Positions 8,841-17,448 of a stretch of DNA of 64,000 bases are shown piece after piece. A program made the position numbers and the translations under genes. Under the pieces are notes generated by a model. The model was given only the letters and a program-made list of their open reading frames with translations. It ran no database searches and was not told the DNA's origin. Source of the stretch: Candidatus Heimdallarchaeota archaeon (GTDB lineage: Archaea > Asgardarchaeota > Heimdallarchaeia > Heimdallarchaeales > Heimdallarchaeaceae); NCBI GenBank assembly GCA_019057815.1, contig JAHLWR010000016.1:1-64000 (forward strand). The letters run 5' to 3'. Every line of letters starts with the position of its first letter. The stretch's first letter is position 1.

Positions 8841-11086
8841 ATGATTTAAATGACTTAACACCACCTCATACTCGAGGAGAATCTATTTTTGTAGATGATA
8901 TGCCTGAACCTAAATGTATGTTACACACAGCTGTTTTTGCTTCAAGTATTGCTCATGGTAAAATCAAATCTCTTTACATACAAAACGCAGAGAAATGTGA
9001 AGGAGTTATTAAAGTTTTAACTGCTAAAGACATTCCCGGTGAAAATCAAATAGGTCGAATTATTCAGGATGAAGAACTTCTTGCTGATGGAAAAGTAGTA
9101 TTTATTGGGCAACCTATAGCTGTTGTCCTTGCAGAAACAAAGGAACAGGCTAAGCAAGCTATCGATTCTATAATTATTAACTATGAAGAGCTTCCAGCAA
9201 TATTTGATCCACGTGTAGCAGCTAAAAAAGGTTCTTTGATTGCGCCTTCACGTACATTCACGCTTGGTGATGTCGATTCAACATGGAGTAAATGTGCAAC
9301 TATCATCAAAGGACGAGCTGATTCAGGAGGACAAGAACATATTTATCTTGAAACACAAGGTTCTCTAGCACTCCCTGGGGAGAGAGGTAAAATTATCCTT
9401 TATTCAAGTACTCAAGCTCCTACAACAATTCAAAAAACTGTATCAAAGATACTTGGATGTGATATGAACGCAATTGAGGTTGATGTGAAAAGACTCGGAG
9501 GAGCTTTTGGTGGTAAGGAAGATCAAGCAACACCATGGGCAGCTTTCTGTGCTCTTGGAGTATATCATACTGGTCGTCCAGTCAAATTAGTTCTTGATAG
9601 AAAAGAAGATATGCAAATGACTGGAAAGCGCCATCCATATTCAACTGATTACAAACTAGGTCTTGATAAGGAAGGTAAGATCCTTGCTTTTTCAGCAGAA
9701 TATTATCAAAATTCAGGCGCAGCTGCAGATCTCTCAACAGCTATTCTTGGGCGCACTCTCTTTCATGCGACAAATGCGTACTATATACCTCATGTTCGTG
9801 TTACAGCTTATCCATGCAGGACAAATATAGTACCATTCACTGCTTTTCGTGGTTTTGGTGCTCCACAAGCGATGTTTGTCATGGAATGCATATTATCACA
9901 AGTAGCAGAGGAAACAGGAATTCCTGTTGAAGTCTTACAAGAAAAGAATTTACTCAAGGACAGAGACCAGTTTCCCTATGGAATGTACGCAGAGAATTGC
10001 CATGCAAGAAGAAGTTTCTCAAAGGTTGTTCAAGACTCTAATTTTGATGAGTTAAAAAGAAAGATAGAAGATTTTAATGCTAAGAATCGTTTTACAAAAA
10101 AAGGTATTTCCATCATGCCAATTTGCTTTGGAATATCTTTCACTTCTGCTTTTCTTAATCAAGCAGGAGCACTTGTCCATGTTTACAATGATGGTAGTGT
10201 AAATATCAGTACTGGTGCAGTCGAAATGGGACAAGGTGTAAACATGAAGATCAAAACAATTGCTGCTCGTACTTTGTCAATAAAACCAGAACGTATTCGT
10301 ATAGAAAGCACAAACACGGGACGTGTTATTAATACCTCACCGACAGCTGCAAGCACTGGTGCTGATCTAAATGGTAAAGCAGTGGAATTTGCATGTGAAA
10401 TGATTCTTGAGAGATTAAGAGATGTTGCATCAGAAAAACTAGGAACTGGAGGAATTTCCATAGAAGATGAAATTGTATTTCTAGAAGGCAACAAAACTGA
10501 ATTAGTTTGGGAAGAACTCATCTGGTCTGCATACATGAATCGAGTTAATCTCTCTGCTCAGGCATTCTATGCAACACCAAGCATTTATTATGATTACGAA
10601 AAAGAGAAAGGAAAACCATTTGCTTATCATGTCTTTGGTTCTGCAGTTACAGAAGTAACAGTAGATTGTTTACGGGGAACATATACGATTGACAAAGTGC
10701 ATGTAGTACATGATGCTGGCAGAAGTCTGAATTATCTAATTGATCTCGGACAGGTTGAAGGTGCATTGGTACAAGGAATAGGGTGGATGACCATAGAAGA
10801 ACTGCAATACGATAATGGAAAACTTATCTCAGATACACTAGCAACTTACAAGGTCCCTGATCTTCGCTTTGCACCAAAAATAGATACCACATTCCTTGAA
10901 GATGCTGACAATCCTGCTGCGGTTTTACAGTCAAAGGGTATAGGTGAGCCTCCTTTTATGTATGGTATTGGAGCTTACTTCGCTTTGAAAAATGCAGCAC
11001 AAGCCTTTCGAAAAGATAAAGAATGGAACTATTCATCACCAATTACCCCTGAAAAACTCTTGCTTTATCTTCATGACATGGAATAA
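8837..11086 (+). CDS. xdhB: Xanthine dehydrogenase molybdenum-binding subunit
   Basis: A 749-residue molybdopterin hydroxylase large subunit of normal length. Residues diagnostic of purine-type enzymes are kept: E228 in GGAFGGKED (equivalent to bovine Glu802), R306 in LGRTLFHATNAY (Arg880) and the catalytic base E704 in GIGEPPF (Glu1261). AFRGFGAPQ (the Arg912 loop) and the MGQG loop are also present. Aldehyde oxidases lack the Glu802/Arg880 pair, so xanthine or a related purine is the likely substrate. The ATG overlaps the end of the FeS/FAD gene by 4 bp. It needs a sulfurated Mo cofactor, for which the downstream XdhC gene is appropriate. Confidence 0.92.
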   Translation: MNDLNDLTPPHTRGESIFVDDMPEPKCMLHTAVFASSIAHGKIKSLYIQNAEKCEGVIKVLTAKDIPGENQIGRIIQDEELLADGKVVFIGQPIAVVLAETKEQAKQAIDSIIINYEELPAIFDPRVAAKKGSLIAPSRTFTLGDVDSTWSKCATIIKGRADSGGQEHIYLETQGSLALPGERGKIILYSSTQAPTTIQKTVSKILGCDMNAIEVDVKRLGGAFGGKEDQATPWAAFCALGVYHTGRPVKLVLDRKEDMQMTGKRHPYSTDYKLGLDKEGKILAFSAEYYQNSGAAADLSTAILGRTLFHATNAYYIPHVRVTAYPCRTNIVPFTAFRGFGAPQAMFVMECILSQVAEETGIPVEVLQEKNLLKDRDQFPYGMYAENCHARRSFSKVVQDSNFDELKRKIEDFNAKNRFTKKGISIMPICFGISFTSAFLNQAGALVHVYNDGSVNISTGAVEMGQGVNMKIKTIAARTLSIKPERIRIESTNTGRVINTSPTAASTGADLNGKAVEFACEMILERLRDVASEKLGTGGISIEDEIVFLEGNKTELVWEELIWSAYMNRVNLSAQAFYATPSIYYDYEKEKGKPFAYHVFGSAVTEVTVDCLRGTYTIDKVHVVHDAGRSLNYLIDLGQVEGALVQGIGWMTIEELQYDNGKLISDTLATYKVPDLRFAPKIDTTFLEDADNPAAVLQSKGIGEPPFMYGIGAYFALKNAAQAFRKDKEWNYSSPITPEKLLLYLHDME

Positions 11087-11120
11087 TTGATGTAAAGAAA
11101 TTAATTAGGATCTGCTTATA

Positions 11121-12104
11121 ATGAATGAAGAACATTTTTGGAAAACAATTCTCACAACACTTGAAAAAGACGTACATGCTGTTATTGTTGTTATGACCCG
11201 TCAAACAGGTTCTGCACCTAATTCACCAGGTGCAAAAATGTTTGTTACTCTCGACACTGTTATGGGAACAGTAGGTGGAGGAATTTCTGAGCAAAACTTG
11301 CTTGCTCGTGCTCGAACCTTACTTACAGAAGAGAAACAGTCTGTAGAAACAGTACATATGGAACATCGTGATAATGCAAAAAAAAACCGTTCAGGAATGA
11401 TATGTTCTGGTTCGCAGACATTTGCACTTATTCCTCTTGGAAAAAAGGATATTCCATCTAGCCAAAGGATAACAGAGGCTTATGCTAAAACACAACCTAG
11501 TGTTCTAACTATCAATGAAAAAGGCATCTTCTTCGATTTGGGAAAAACATTAGCAGATAATAATATCTTCTCTGAAAAAGGGACTTCATGGACTTATAAG
11601 GAAAACATCGGCTTACAGGAAAGACTTTTCATAATAGGTGGAGGTCATGTATCTCTTGCATTATCACGAATCGTGGATACACTCGGTTTTCATACAACAG
11701 TTATAGATAATAGAAAAGAACTACCAACAATGATTAATAATACCTATGCACATGAAAAAAAGGTTCTAACCTATGATAATATCTCCTCAATCATTCCAGA
11801 AGGAGACAATGTCTATGTCGTATTAATGACTTTTGCTCATGCATCGGATGAATTTGTGCTTGAAAGAATTATTACTAAAAAATGTAGATATCTTGGTATG
11901 ATGGCAAGTACAACCAAAAAACAGACTATCTTTACAAATCTTGAAAAAAAAGGTATCTCAAAAGAGATTCTAGAGAGTATATATTCACCAATCGGTGTGA
12001 GTATTAACAGTAATACTCCTGAAGAAATAGCCATAAGCATCGCAGCTGAAATAATACTTGTCAAAAATAATACCATATTAGCTAAAGATAACGTCGTGTT
12101 ATAG
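11121..12104 (+). CDS. xdhC: XdhC/CoxI-family molybdenum cofactor maturation factor
   Basis: A 327-residue XdhC family protein. The N-terminal XdhC/CoxI domain shows RQTGSAPNSPGAKM and GTVGGGISEQN (residues about 26-60). The C-terminal Rossmann-like domain begins at LFIIGGGHVSLAL, about residue 170. XdhC proteins bind molybdopterin, protect the sulfurated cofactor and insert it into the hydroxylase. It is 34 bp downstream of the Mo subunit in the same operon, as expected. A bacterial relative, YqeB, sits in the ygeW-xdhD purine cluster. This is the last gene of the operon; dodecin is convergent. Confidence 0.88.
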   Translation: MNEEHFWKTILTTLEKDVHAVIVVMTRQTGSAPNSPGAKMFVTLDTVMGTVGGGISEQNLLARARTLLTEEKQSVETVHMEHRDNAKKNRSGMICSGSQTFALIPLGKKDIPSSQRITEAYAKTQPSVLTINEKGIFFDLGKTLADNNIFSEKGTSWTYKENIGLQERLFIIGGGHVSLALSRIVDTLGFHTTVIDNRKELPTMINNTYAHEKKVLTYDNISSIIPEGDNVYVVLMTFAHASDEFVLERIITKKCRYLGMMASTTKKQTIFTNLEKKGISKEILESIYSPIGVSINSNTPEEIAISIAAEIILVKNNTILAKDNVVL

Positions 12105-12146
12105 CCTAATAATGACATCTTTCAATTGAAGCTTTATCATACAGTG

Positions 12147-12365
12147 TTAATCTGCTTCCGCATATTTGAAGCTTAATTTAATCCTTACTCTGTAAGCTTT
12201 GATCATACCATCTTCTATTATTACATCTTGCTTTACGACTTCAGCTATCCTTAAATCTCTTAAAGACCGAGAAGCTTGTGTAACTGCAGCTTTCATAGCT
12301 TCTTCCCAGCTGTTAGGTGATGAACCAACTAATTCAATTACCTTGTAAACCTTTTCTTCACTCAT
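12147..12365 (-). CDS. Dodecin-family flavin-binding protein
   Basis: A 72-residue protein of typical dodecin size: VYKVIELVGSSPNSWEEAMK, then AVTQASRSLRDLRIAEVV, and a DG-turn strand (IIEDGMIKAYRVRIKLSF). Dodecins form dodecameric shells that store flavin and buffer it against photodegradation. In classical dodecins a Trp in the RW(F)EVV segment stacks on the isoalloxazine; here that position is Ile (LRIAEVV), so flavin binding may be altered or lost. A flavin buffer would make sense beside the FAD- and FMN-dependent operon. A TTTTTTACCTCC string on the plus strand gives a GGAGG Shine-Dalgarno just upstream of the ATG. Confidence 0.85.
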   Translation of the reverse strand: MSEEKVYKVIELVGSSPNSWEEAMKAAVTQASRSLRDLRIAEVVKQDVIIEDGMIKAYRVRIKLSFKYAEAD

Positions 12366-12575
12366 TTTTTTACCTCCATTACGATTATTATAGCGAATTT
12401 TTCCCTATTATTTCATTTTCTTGTTTCTTTATTTAAACATTCTCAAAAATATTTCTCATCGATGTGTTTTAGGAATCTTGGTTATTAAGAAACAATAGTT
12501 TAAGTTTGATATCTAGCAGAGATAGCAGAAACGGTCTTAGTGAAGAGTGAGGAGTAAAATGCACTATTCTTTGTT

Positions 12576-13934
12576 CTATGTTAGAAATTCTTTAGCAAGA
12601 TTGTAATAAACCCTTAAAGAAAGTTCTATGGTTTTAATACTGATCCTTTCATTGATTCCATGTATAAGTTCTATATATTCGTTCATTGGAACATCAGGAT
12701 CACATAAAGAATAACCATAAGTGTCAACATTCTGTTCTCTTAGAAATCTTCCATCTGTTGCCCCCATAGCTACTAAAGGAACCAGCTTTGCGTTGGGTAT
12801 TTCTTTTTGTATAGCTTTTTCCATCATAATAACAAAATCCGAATTAGCTGGACTTGCAGATCCTATGGACTTAAATCCTCCTTCTTCAACTTCAACAATT
12901 TCAACTTCTTCTGCTAAATTCCCTAAGGCTTTCTTGATATGAGATATAACATATTTTTCATCTTGTCCAGGTAGTGTTCTAATATCTAAAACAAGCTGAG
13001 CATCTGTAGCTATGATGTTTGTTTTAGTTCCACCTTTTACAATATTAGGAGAAATAGTCATTCGAGAAAGAGCATGAAGTAATTTAGCCATTTCGGGTTT
13101 CCGTTTTTTCAAAATCTTAAGAGTAAACGGTAGAAGCTTTTTTTTCGTTATCATGAAACGTGTAAGAAAATTCATGTCCATCCCTTTTACTAGATCAGAC
13201 AAATATTGAGTATTCACGGGTATTTTCTTATCACAATAATCAGAAAGAAGAGTAGCGGCTTTAGAAGCTTTCAGAATAGCATTGTTGCTGGCATAAGGCA
13301 TGCTGCCATGACCGGGGGTTCCCTTGAATTTTAGTCTCTTCAAAAAGATACCTTTCTCCCCATTTATGAATATCAGTTTGCCAGGAGCAATAGTAATACC
13401 TCCTGACTCTGTAACTGCATACATTTTTTTATTTTTGAATCCTAACTCTTCAAAATGATTATCTATCATCCATTTTGCACCATACATACCTCCGCATTCT
13501 TCGTCTGCAACGATAAATAAAACAAGATCTCCTTTAGGTTCGAAATTTTCTTTATGGAGTTTTGCAAACGCTTGAACTTGTGTGGCTACTATGAAGAGCA
13601 TATCTAATGTGCCACGCCCCCAAATGTAACCATCTTTGATTACTCCTGCAAATGGGTCAACATCCCAGTCTTCCAGTTTAGTAACTGGTACCACATCAAC
13701 GTGACTTGGACCAAAAATAAGTCCTGGGTGATTTTTTTCCAGACCTTCTATTTTAGCAACTAAGTTTCCTCTATTTGGAGCTGATTCAAAAGTTTTGCAA
13801 TTAACCCCTTTTTTCTTCAGAAACTTCTCAATGCTTTTTATTGATTTCATTTCATCTCCAGGGGGATTAACACATTTGTTCTGAATTAATTCTGTTAAAA
13901 GACTGAATGTTTCATCTAGAACGCTATCACTCAT
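12576..13934 (-). CDS. M20-family metallohydrolase (ArgE/DapE/YgeY-like)
   Basis: A 452-residue M20 dipeptidase/deacylase. The two-zinc site is visible: H78 and D80 (PSHVDVVP), bridging D111 (WGRGTLDM), catalytic E145 and E146 (ADEECGG), and a C-terminal His in ELIHGINER. The insert lid domain with the GHGSMPYAS segment lies at about 205-330. It is cytosolic and likely hydrolyses an N-acyl or N-carbamoyl amino acid. Its location beside the xdh/ssnA operon parallels YgeY, the M20 enzyme of bacterial purine clusters. A role in the N-succinylamino acid route encoded near 63 kb is another possibility. The substrate is not determined by sequence. Confidence 0.85.
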   Translation of the reverse strand: MSDSVLDETFSLLTELIQNKCVNPPGDEMKSIKSIEKFLKKKGVNCKTFESAPNRGNLVAKIEGLEKNHPGLIFGPSHVDVVPVTKLEDWDVDPFAGVIKDGYIWGRGTLDMLFIVATQVQAFAKLHKENFEPKGDLVLFIVADEECGGMYGAKWMIDNHFEELGFKNKKMYAVTESGGITIAPGKLIFINGEKGIFLKRLKFKGTPGHGSMPYASNNAILKASKAATLLSDYCDKKIPVNTQYLSDLVKGMDMNFLTRFMITKKKLLPFTLKILKKRKPEMAKLLHALSRMTISPNIVKGGTKTNIIATDAQLVLDIRTLPGQDEKYVISHIKKALGNLAEEVEIVEVEEGGFKSIGSASPANSDFVIMMEKAIQKEIPNAKLVPLVAMGATDGRFLREQNVDTYGYSLCDPDVPMNEYIELIHGINERISIKTIELSLRVYYNLAKEFLT

Positions 13935-14226
13935 TTTCTAACTACCAGATGAAATACAATATAAGTAATATAATAGGTTTATTGGAGTTTAAAACGATTT
14001 TTTTAAGATGTAATGAAAAATAGTCTTATTCTAACACTATCAAAAAAACTTATTTTTATAAACTAGAAAAAATCAAGAAAACTGGGATGATAGCACTAAA
14101 TTACGAAAAAATGAAAGAATTGGTTTCAGAAGTGTTTTGACATATCTTGGACTACTGTAAAATAATGAAAAAAATATTTTCCTCCTATAATCTGCAAAAA
14201 GTTCAGCAAATTTTTTTTCTTTCTTT

Positions 14227-14610
14227 TCATTCTTTTGATATTGGTAATTTCTTTATTCTAATTCTATGTTTTTCAATGATAATTATAGAACCTTCATCTA
14301 GTTCATCTTTAATTTTTGGTAGTGCAAGTTTTAATTTTTCATTAACATTTTTTACTTGAAAATCCTCGATTCGTAAAACTATTGTGGAAGGACTCGAAGA
14401 TTTGCTATAAGCTAAAATCTCTCCGAAATCTAGATCTGCAGTTATAATAGTATAATTATTTTTTATTGCAAATTCATATATTTCAATATCTTCAATTGGT
14501 TTACCTTTTATTTTTTCAATAACTTCGTTAACTCTAACAACATCATAACCATTATTCTTTAGAAATTCAACTGATTTTGGAGATAAAGCCATGTCCATAA
14601 GAAATTTCAT
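14227..14610 (-). CDS. DUF5615 PIN-like toxin
   Basis: A 127-residue Mut7-C/DUF5615-type PIN-like nuclease. Diagnostic features are the N-terminal strand with an acidic residue (MKFLMDMALS), a GYDVVRV motif about 20 residues on, and TADLDFGEI near residue 58, which supplies further metal-binding acids. This family is the toxin half of DUF433/DUF5615 pairs and is presumed to be an RNase. Its ATG lies inside the antitoxin stop (ATGA overlap), so it is translationally coupled to it. The slightly extended C-terminus is lysine-rich. Confidence 0.82.
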   Translation of the reverse strand: MKFLMDMALSPKSVEFLKNNGYDVVRVNEVIEKIKGKPIEDIEIYEFAIKNNYTIITADLDFGEILAYSKSSSPSTIVLRIEDFQVKNVNEKLKLALPKIKDELDEGSIIIIEKHRIRIKKLPISKE

Positions 14611-14834
14611 CCTATCACCGGAATTGAAGTCTCAGAAACGCTCCAAGCTGCAAATTCAAGGCACGAAGTTATATCTTCTTCAGTTAGTTCAGGATATTCA
14701 TTAAGGATTTGTTCATAAGGAATTTTTTTTGAAAGAAGTTTGAGAATTATAGATACAGGTATTCTAGTGTCTCTTACACATGGTTTTCCGCCCATAACTT
14801 TAGGATTGATTGTTATTCTATTATTAAACATCAT
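14607..14834 (-). CDS. DUF433 antitoxin
   Basis: About 75 residues with the DUF433 signature: a basic RITINPKVMGGKPCVRDTRIP segment, then a helical region with the EQILNEYPELTEEDI motif. This is an HTH-type antitoxin that pairs with DUF5615 toxins. A longer frame begins at 14879, but that extension is hydrophobic. The double ATG at 14834/14831 lies about 20 nt after a TATA box (AAGTATAAAAACTT on the plus strand), which fits a leaderless transcript. The antitoxin precedes the toxin, as usual, and probably autoregulates. Confidence 0.82.
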   Translation of the reverse strand: MMFNNRITINPKVMGGKPCVRDTRIPVSIILKLLSKKIPYEQILNEYPELTEEDITSCLEFAAWSVSETSIPVIG

Positions 14835-14989
14835 GAAAATAATTGATTTCAAGTATAAAAACTTAATATTATTAAACAATAAAAAAAAGAATTACTCTGT
14901 TAGTCTTCCTATTTTTCAGTTTGTTTTTGATTATTCTGTTAAAAAAACTTCATCTGTAATCATATCCTGAAATGTGGATAATTCTTAAT

Positions 14990-15970
14990 CTACCAAATGT
15001 CCATCCTTTTCGCTTTCGTTAACACATATAAAGCATCGATAGTCACCCATTCATTCATCTTAATTTTGCTTGTTCCACCCCAGTTAGCGGGAGAGTAATG
15101 ACTCTTCTTAGTATTCGCTGATTGATAATATTTTGCTTCTGCTGGAAAACCTCCATCTGATAGTTGTTTTGATTCTAAGATATCAATAGCTTCATTACAC
15201 CTTGAATCAAAGATTTTATCCGCTTCAACCAATATTTTTAATGCCATCAAGGTATCATAATGCCAAAAAGGAGGATAATGGAGTTTAATCCACTTATTGT
15301 TAATAATTTCATTGTTTTTTAGACTTCTGAAAAGTTTTCTTTTAAGAAATAATTCAGCAGCTCTATTCACTGCAATTCTAGAAGCTTTATCATTGTTTAT
15401 TCTTGTATAAACATTTAATGCTCTCATAGGAATAAGCCTTTCGTGATAGGAAGAATTGATAGCTTCTGGGTGTTTATCGCAATTCCAACCACCATCGCCC
15501 CACTGATATTTAACTAATCTATCTGCTAGTTTAGAACATCTTCCATCATCTAAACCTAAAGATAAGATTGAATATAAAGCATTACCTTCTATTGAAGCGC
15601 AAAAACGCTTCCTACCAGCTATTGTTTTCCTTTTAGACCAATGTTCATCGCTTAATAACCAATTCAGTTCAAGATTCCTACTAGGAATTAGATCATCATC
15701 GCTCAGAGGATATCCAATATCCGCCAAAGAAGCTAAAATCCAATGAATTCCATGCTACTTATTATAAGCTTGAAATTCGTAACTCTTCTCGTCTTTAGGG
15801 AGAAAAGAAAATAAGGAGGATAATAATGGTGAAACTTTCTTTATGTTTTTTGTAATTTTTCTAACAGTAGAAGAATTATTATCATAATCTAATAACCGCA
15901 AATATGTTTTTAGTTTAACAGCTGGTTCATGTGATTCTAAAAGTCTCTCAATAACGTTTTTTATCTTCAT
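14990..15970 (-). pseudogene. Terpene-cyclase/prenyltransferase-like toroid gene split by in-frame TAG
   Basis: Two segments, 15970-15758 and 15754-14990, are in the same reading frame and are separated by one TAG (15755-15757). Together they would encode about 325 residues. The reading around the stop is ...QAYNK(stop)HGIHWILASLADIGYP, while relatives read (Y)(K)KWxGAHWxLxSL, so the stop sits at a Trp codon (TGG to TAG). Downstream are alpha/alpha-toroid repeats with QW-like motifs (KYQWGDGGWNCD, KQLSDGGFPAEA) as in squalene-cyclase/prenyltransferase folds. The catalytic DXDD motif of true cyclases is not visible. It is either a recent pseudogene, a sequencing error or a read-through gene. 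Other genes here end in TAG, so general TAG reassignment is unlikely. Confidence 0.75.
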
Positions 15971-16036
15971 GTTTATTCCTTCTTTCTCAAAGTGACTTTT
16001 ATTGATTAATTACCAAGCATTACAGACTTATTCTAA

Positions 16037-17278
16037 CTACACTTCTGGTGTTTCTGAAACCATTTTATCTATGTAATCTGTCCAATCTTTTCCTGTAATC
16101 TTGTTTAGACTTTCAATATAGTCTAATGTTTCGATTTTATCTTTTATCTTACTTTTTTTTGCTAAATCCTTAATTACATCCTTCATTTTTTCTAATCCAA
16201 TTTCTTTGCTAACGTTATTATGTATAAGAGTTCCCCAATAATAGTATAAAGTATAAGCTTGTTTATGATCTCTTTTGGTCTCTTTTATAGAAGGAAGATC
16301 CTTTTCTTTTTTTATTAATTCAGTTCTTTTCTTGATTAGTTGATTAAAAAACTCTTCTCCATACTCTTCTTTTGCTACAATAAAAGCACAATAATCAGCA
16401 AGAGACTCATCTATCCAATTATGCCACTCATCAGGATTTGTTTTGTTGAACCATATATGAGATAATTCGTGAGTCCAAGCTGTAACAACATTTCTCCACA
16501 ACTCCGTGAAGTAGTTATCTGGTAAATCCTCTGGATAGATCATCATGTTTCCTCGCACATAAGAGCCTCCTTTACTTCTGGGGACTAGTATTATTTTAAA
16601 ATCACCTTGGTTCGTTGGATCCAACCATTCTTTTAATCGTCTTTCCATTTTCTTAAAGTTTTTTTCTAAAGATATAAATTTGTGATAATTTGTTACTGAA
16701 CCCCATATTCTCATTTCTTTTTCTTCAGGAATTGCGTTTTCTTTAGGAAAACCAAACAAGGCAATTGAATTCTGTTTTGTAGAGCTTCTCCACTTAAAAC
16801 ACTCTCTACATGATAATAAATTTCCGTTTGACATCCAAACCCAGTTTTCAGGACTATGTAATGTTAAATCAAAAGAAAAGATCTCACCCCAAATAAGAGG
16901 ATACCATGCTGCATAATCTGCTAATTCGACAACATTTTCTCTAATATAATTAATATCAAAAGAAGTTTGCATAATCTTTCCGGAGTATTCAAAGTATAAA
17001 GTTATATTCTCTTCATTTTTTACAGCATTAGGTAGGATTATTTTCCAATTTTTAGCAACTTTAAGAAAACTATCATCATCAAGCTTTTCCTCAAATGCAT
17101 CAACTGAAAATTCTTTTTCATTACTTATAATAGCTAATTTATGCCAAGTGAGATCAGGATTTAAGAGAATGCCAGAAACTTCAGTTTGAATATTTCTAAA
17201 AGTAATCTTCCCACATGCACTTATACTTGAGACAGAAGGATTGATTATTATCTCTAGGGAAATATGGTTGATACTCAT
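16037..17278 (-). CDS. M1-like (gluzincin) metallopeptidase
   Basis: A 413-residue protein with an N-terminal beta domain and a thermolysin-like catalytic domain. The zinc motif is HELSH (H270, H274) with the third ligand in WIDESLADY about 17 residues on, close to the M1 spacing. A Tyr-rich segment (QAYTLYYYWG) follows where M1 enzymes have the catalytic Tyr. The exopeptidase GxMEN motif is not present; the equivalent region reads GSYVRGNMMIY. No signal peptide is seen, so the protein is cytosolic. It may be an aminopeptidase with unusual N-terminus recognition or a non-peptidase relative. It is upstream of the interrupted toroid gene on the same strand. Confidence 0.75.
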   Translation of the reverse strand: MSINHISLEIIINPSVSSISACGKITFRNIQTEVSGILLNPDLTWHKLAIISNEKEFSVDAFEEKLDDDSFLKVAKNWKIILPNAVKNEENITLYFEYSGKIMQTSFDINYIRENVVELADYAAWYPLIWGEIFSFDLTLHSPENWVWMSNGNLLSCRECFKWRSSTKQNSIALFGFPKENAIPEEKEMRIWGSVTNYHKFISLEKNFKKMERRLKEWLDPTNQGDFKIILVPRSKGGSYVRGNMMIYPEDLPDNYFTELWRNVVTAWTHELSHIWFNKTNPDEWHNWIDESLADYCAFIVAKEEYGEEFFNQLIKKRTELIKKEKDLPSIKETKRDHKQAYTLYYYWGTLIHNNVSKEIGLEKMKDVIKDLAKKSKIKDKIETLDYIESLNKITGKDWTDYIDKMVSETPEV

Positions 17279-17448
17279 ATTTTATAAGAATAGAAGCTGT
17301 TAAAAAATTTTTAGATATTTGGTTTCTATTAGTTGATTTATCTCTAGATGAATATCCTGGAGAAAATCTACTATAATAAACTAACTCAAAGACATAAATT
17401 TCCCTAATCAATTAACTTATATACATTTTTGACTAGAATTACTATTTA

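Noticed and set aside
14147-14359. 70-residue plus-strand ORF
   Set aside because: It lies mostly antisense to the DUF5615 toxin and is made of Phe/Ser/Ile repeats, typical of an AT-rich shadow.
15755-15757. TAG read as pyrrolysine
   Set aside because: TAG ends other genes here (for example the xdhC-type and SQR-like genes) and the position aligns with Trp, not a Pyl-type catalytic residue. No pyl genes were seen.
17196-17411. 71-residue minus-strand ORF before the M1-like gene
   Set aside because: It overlaps the M1 N-terminus in another frame and has no conserved pattern.
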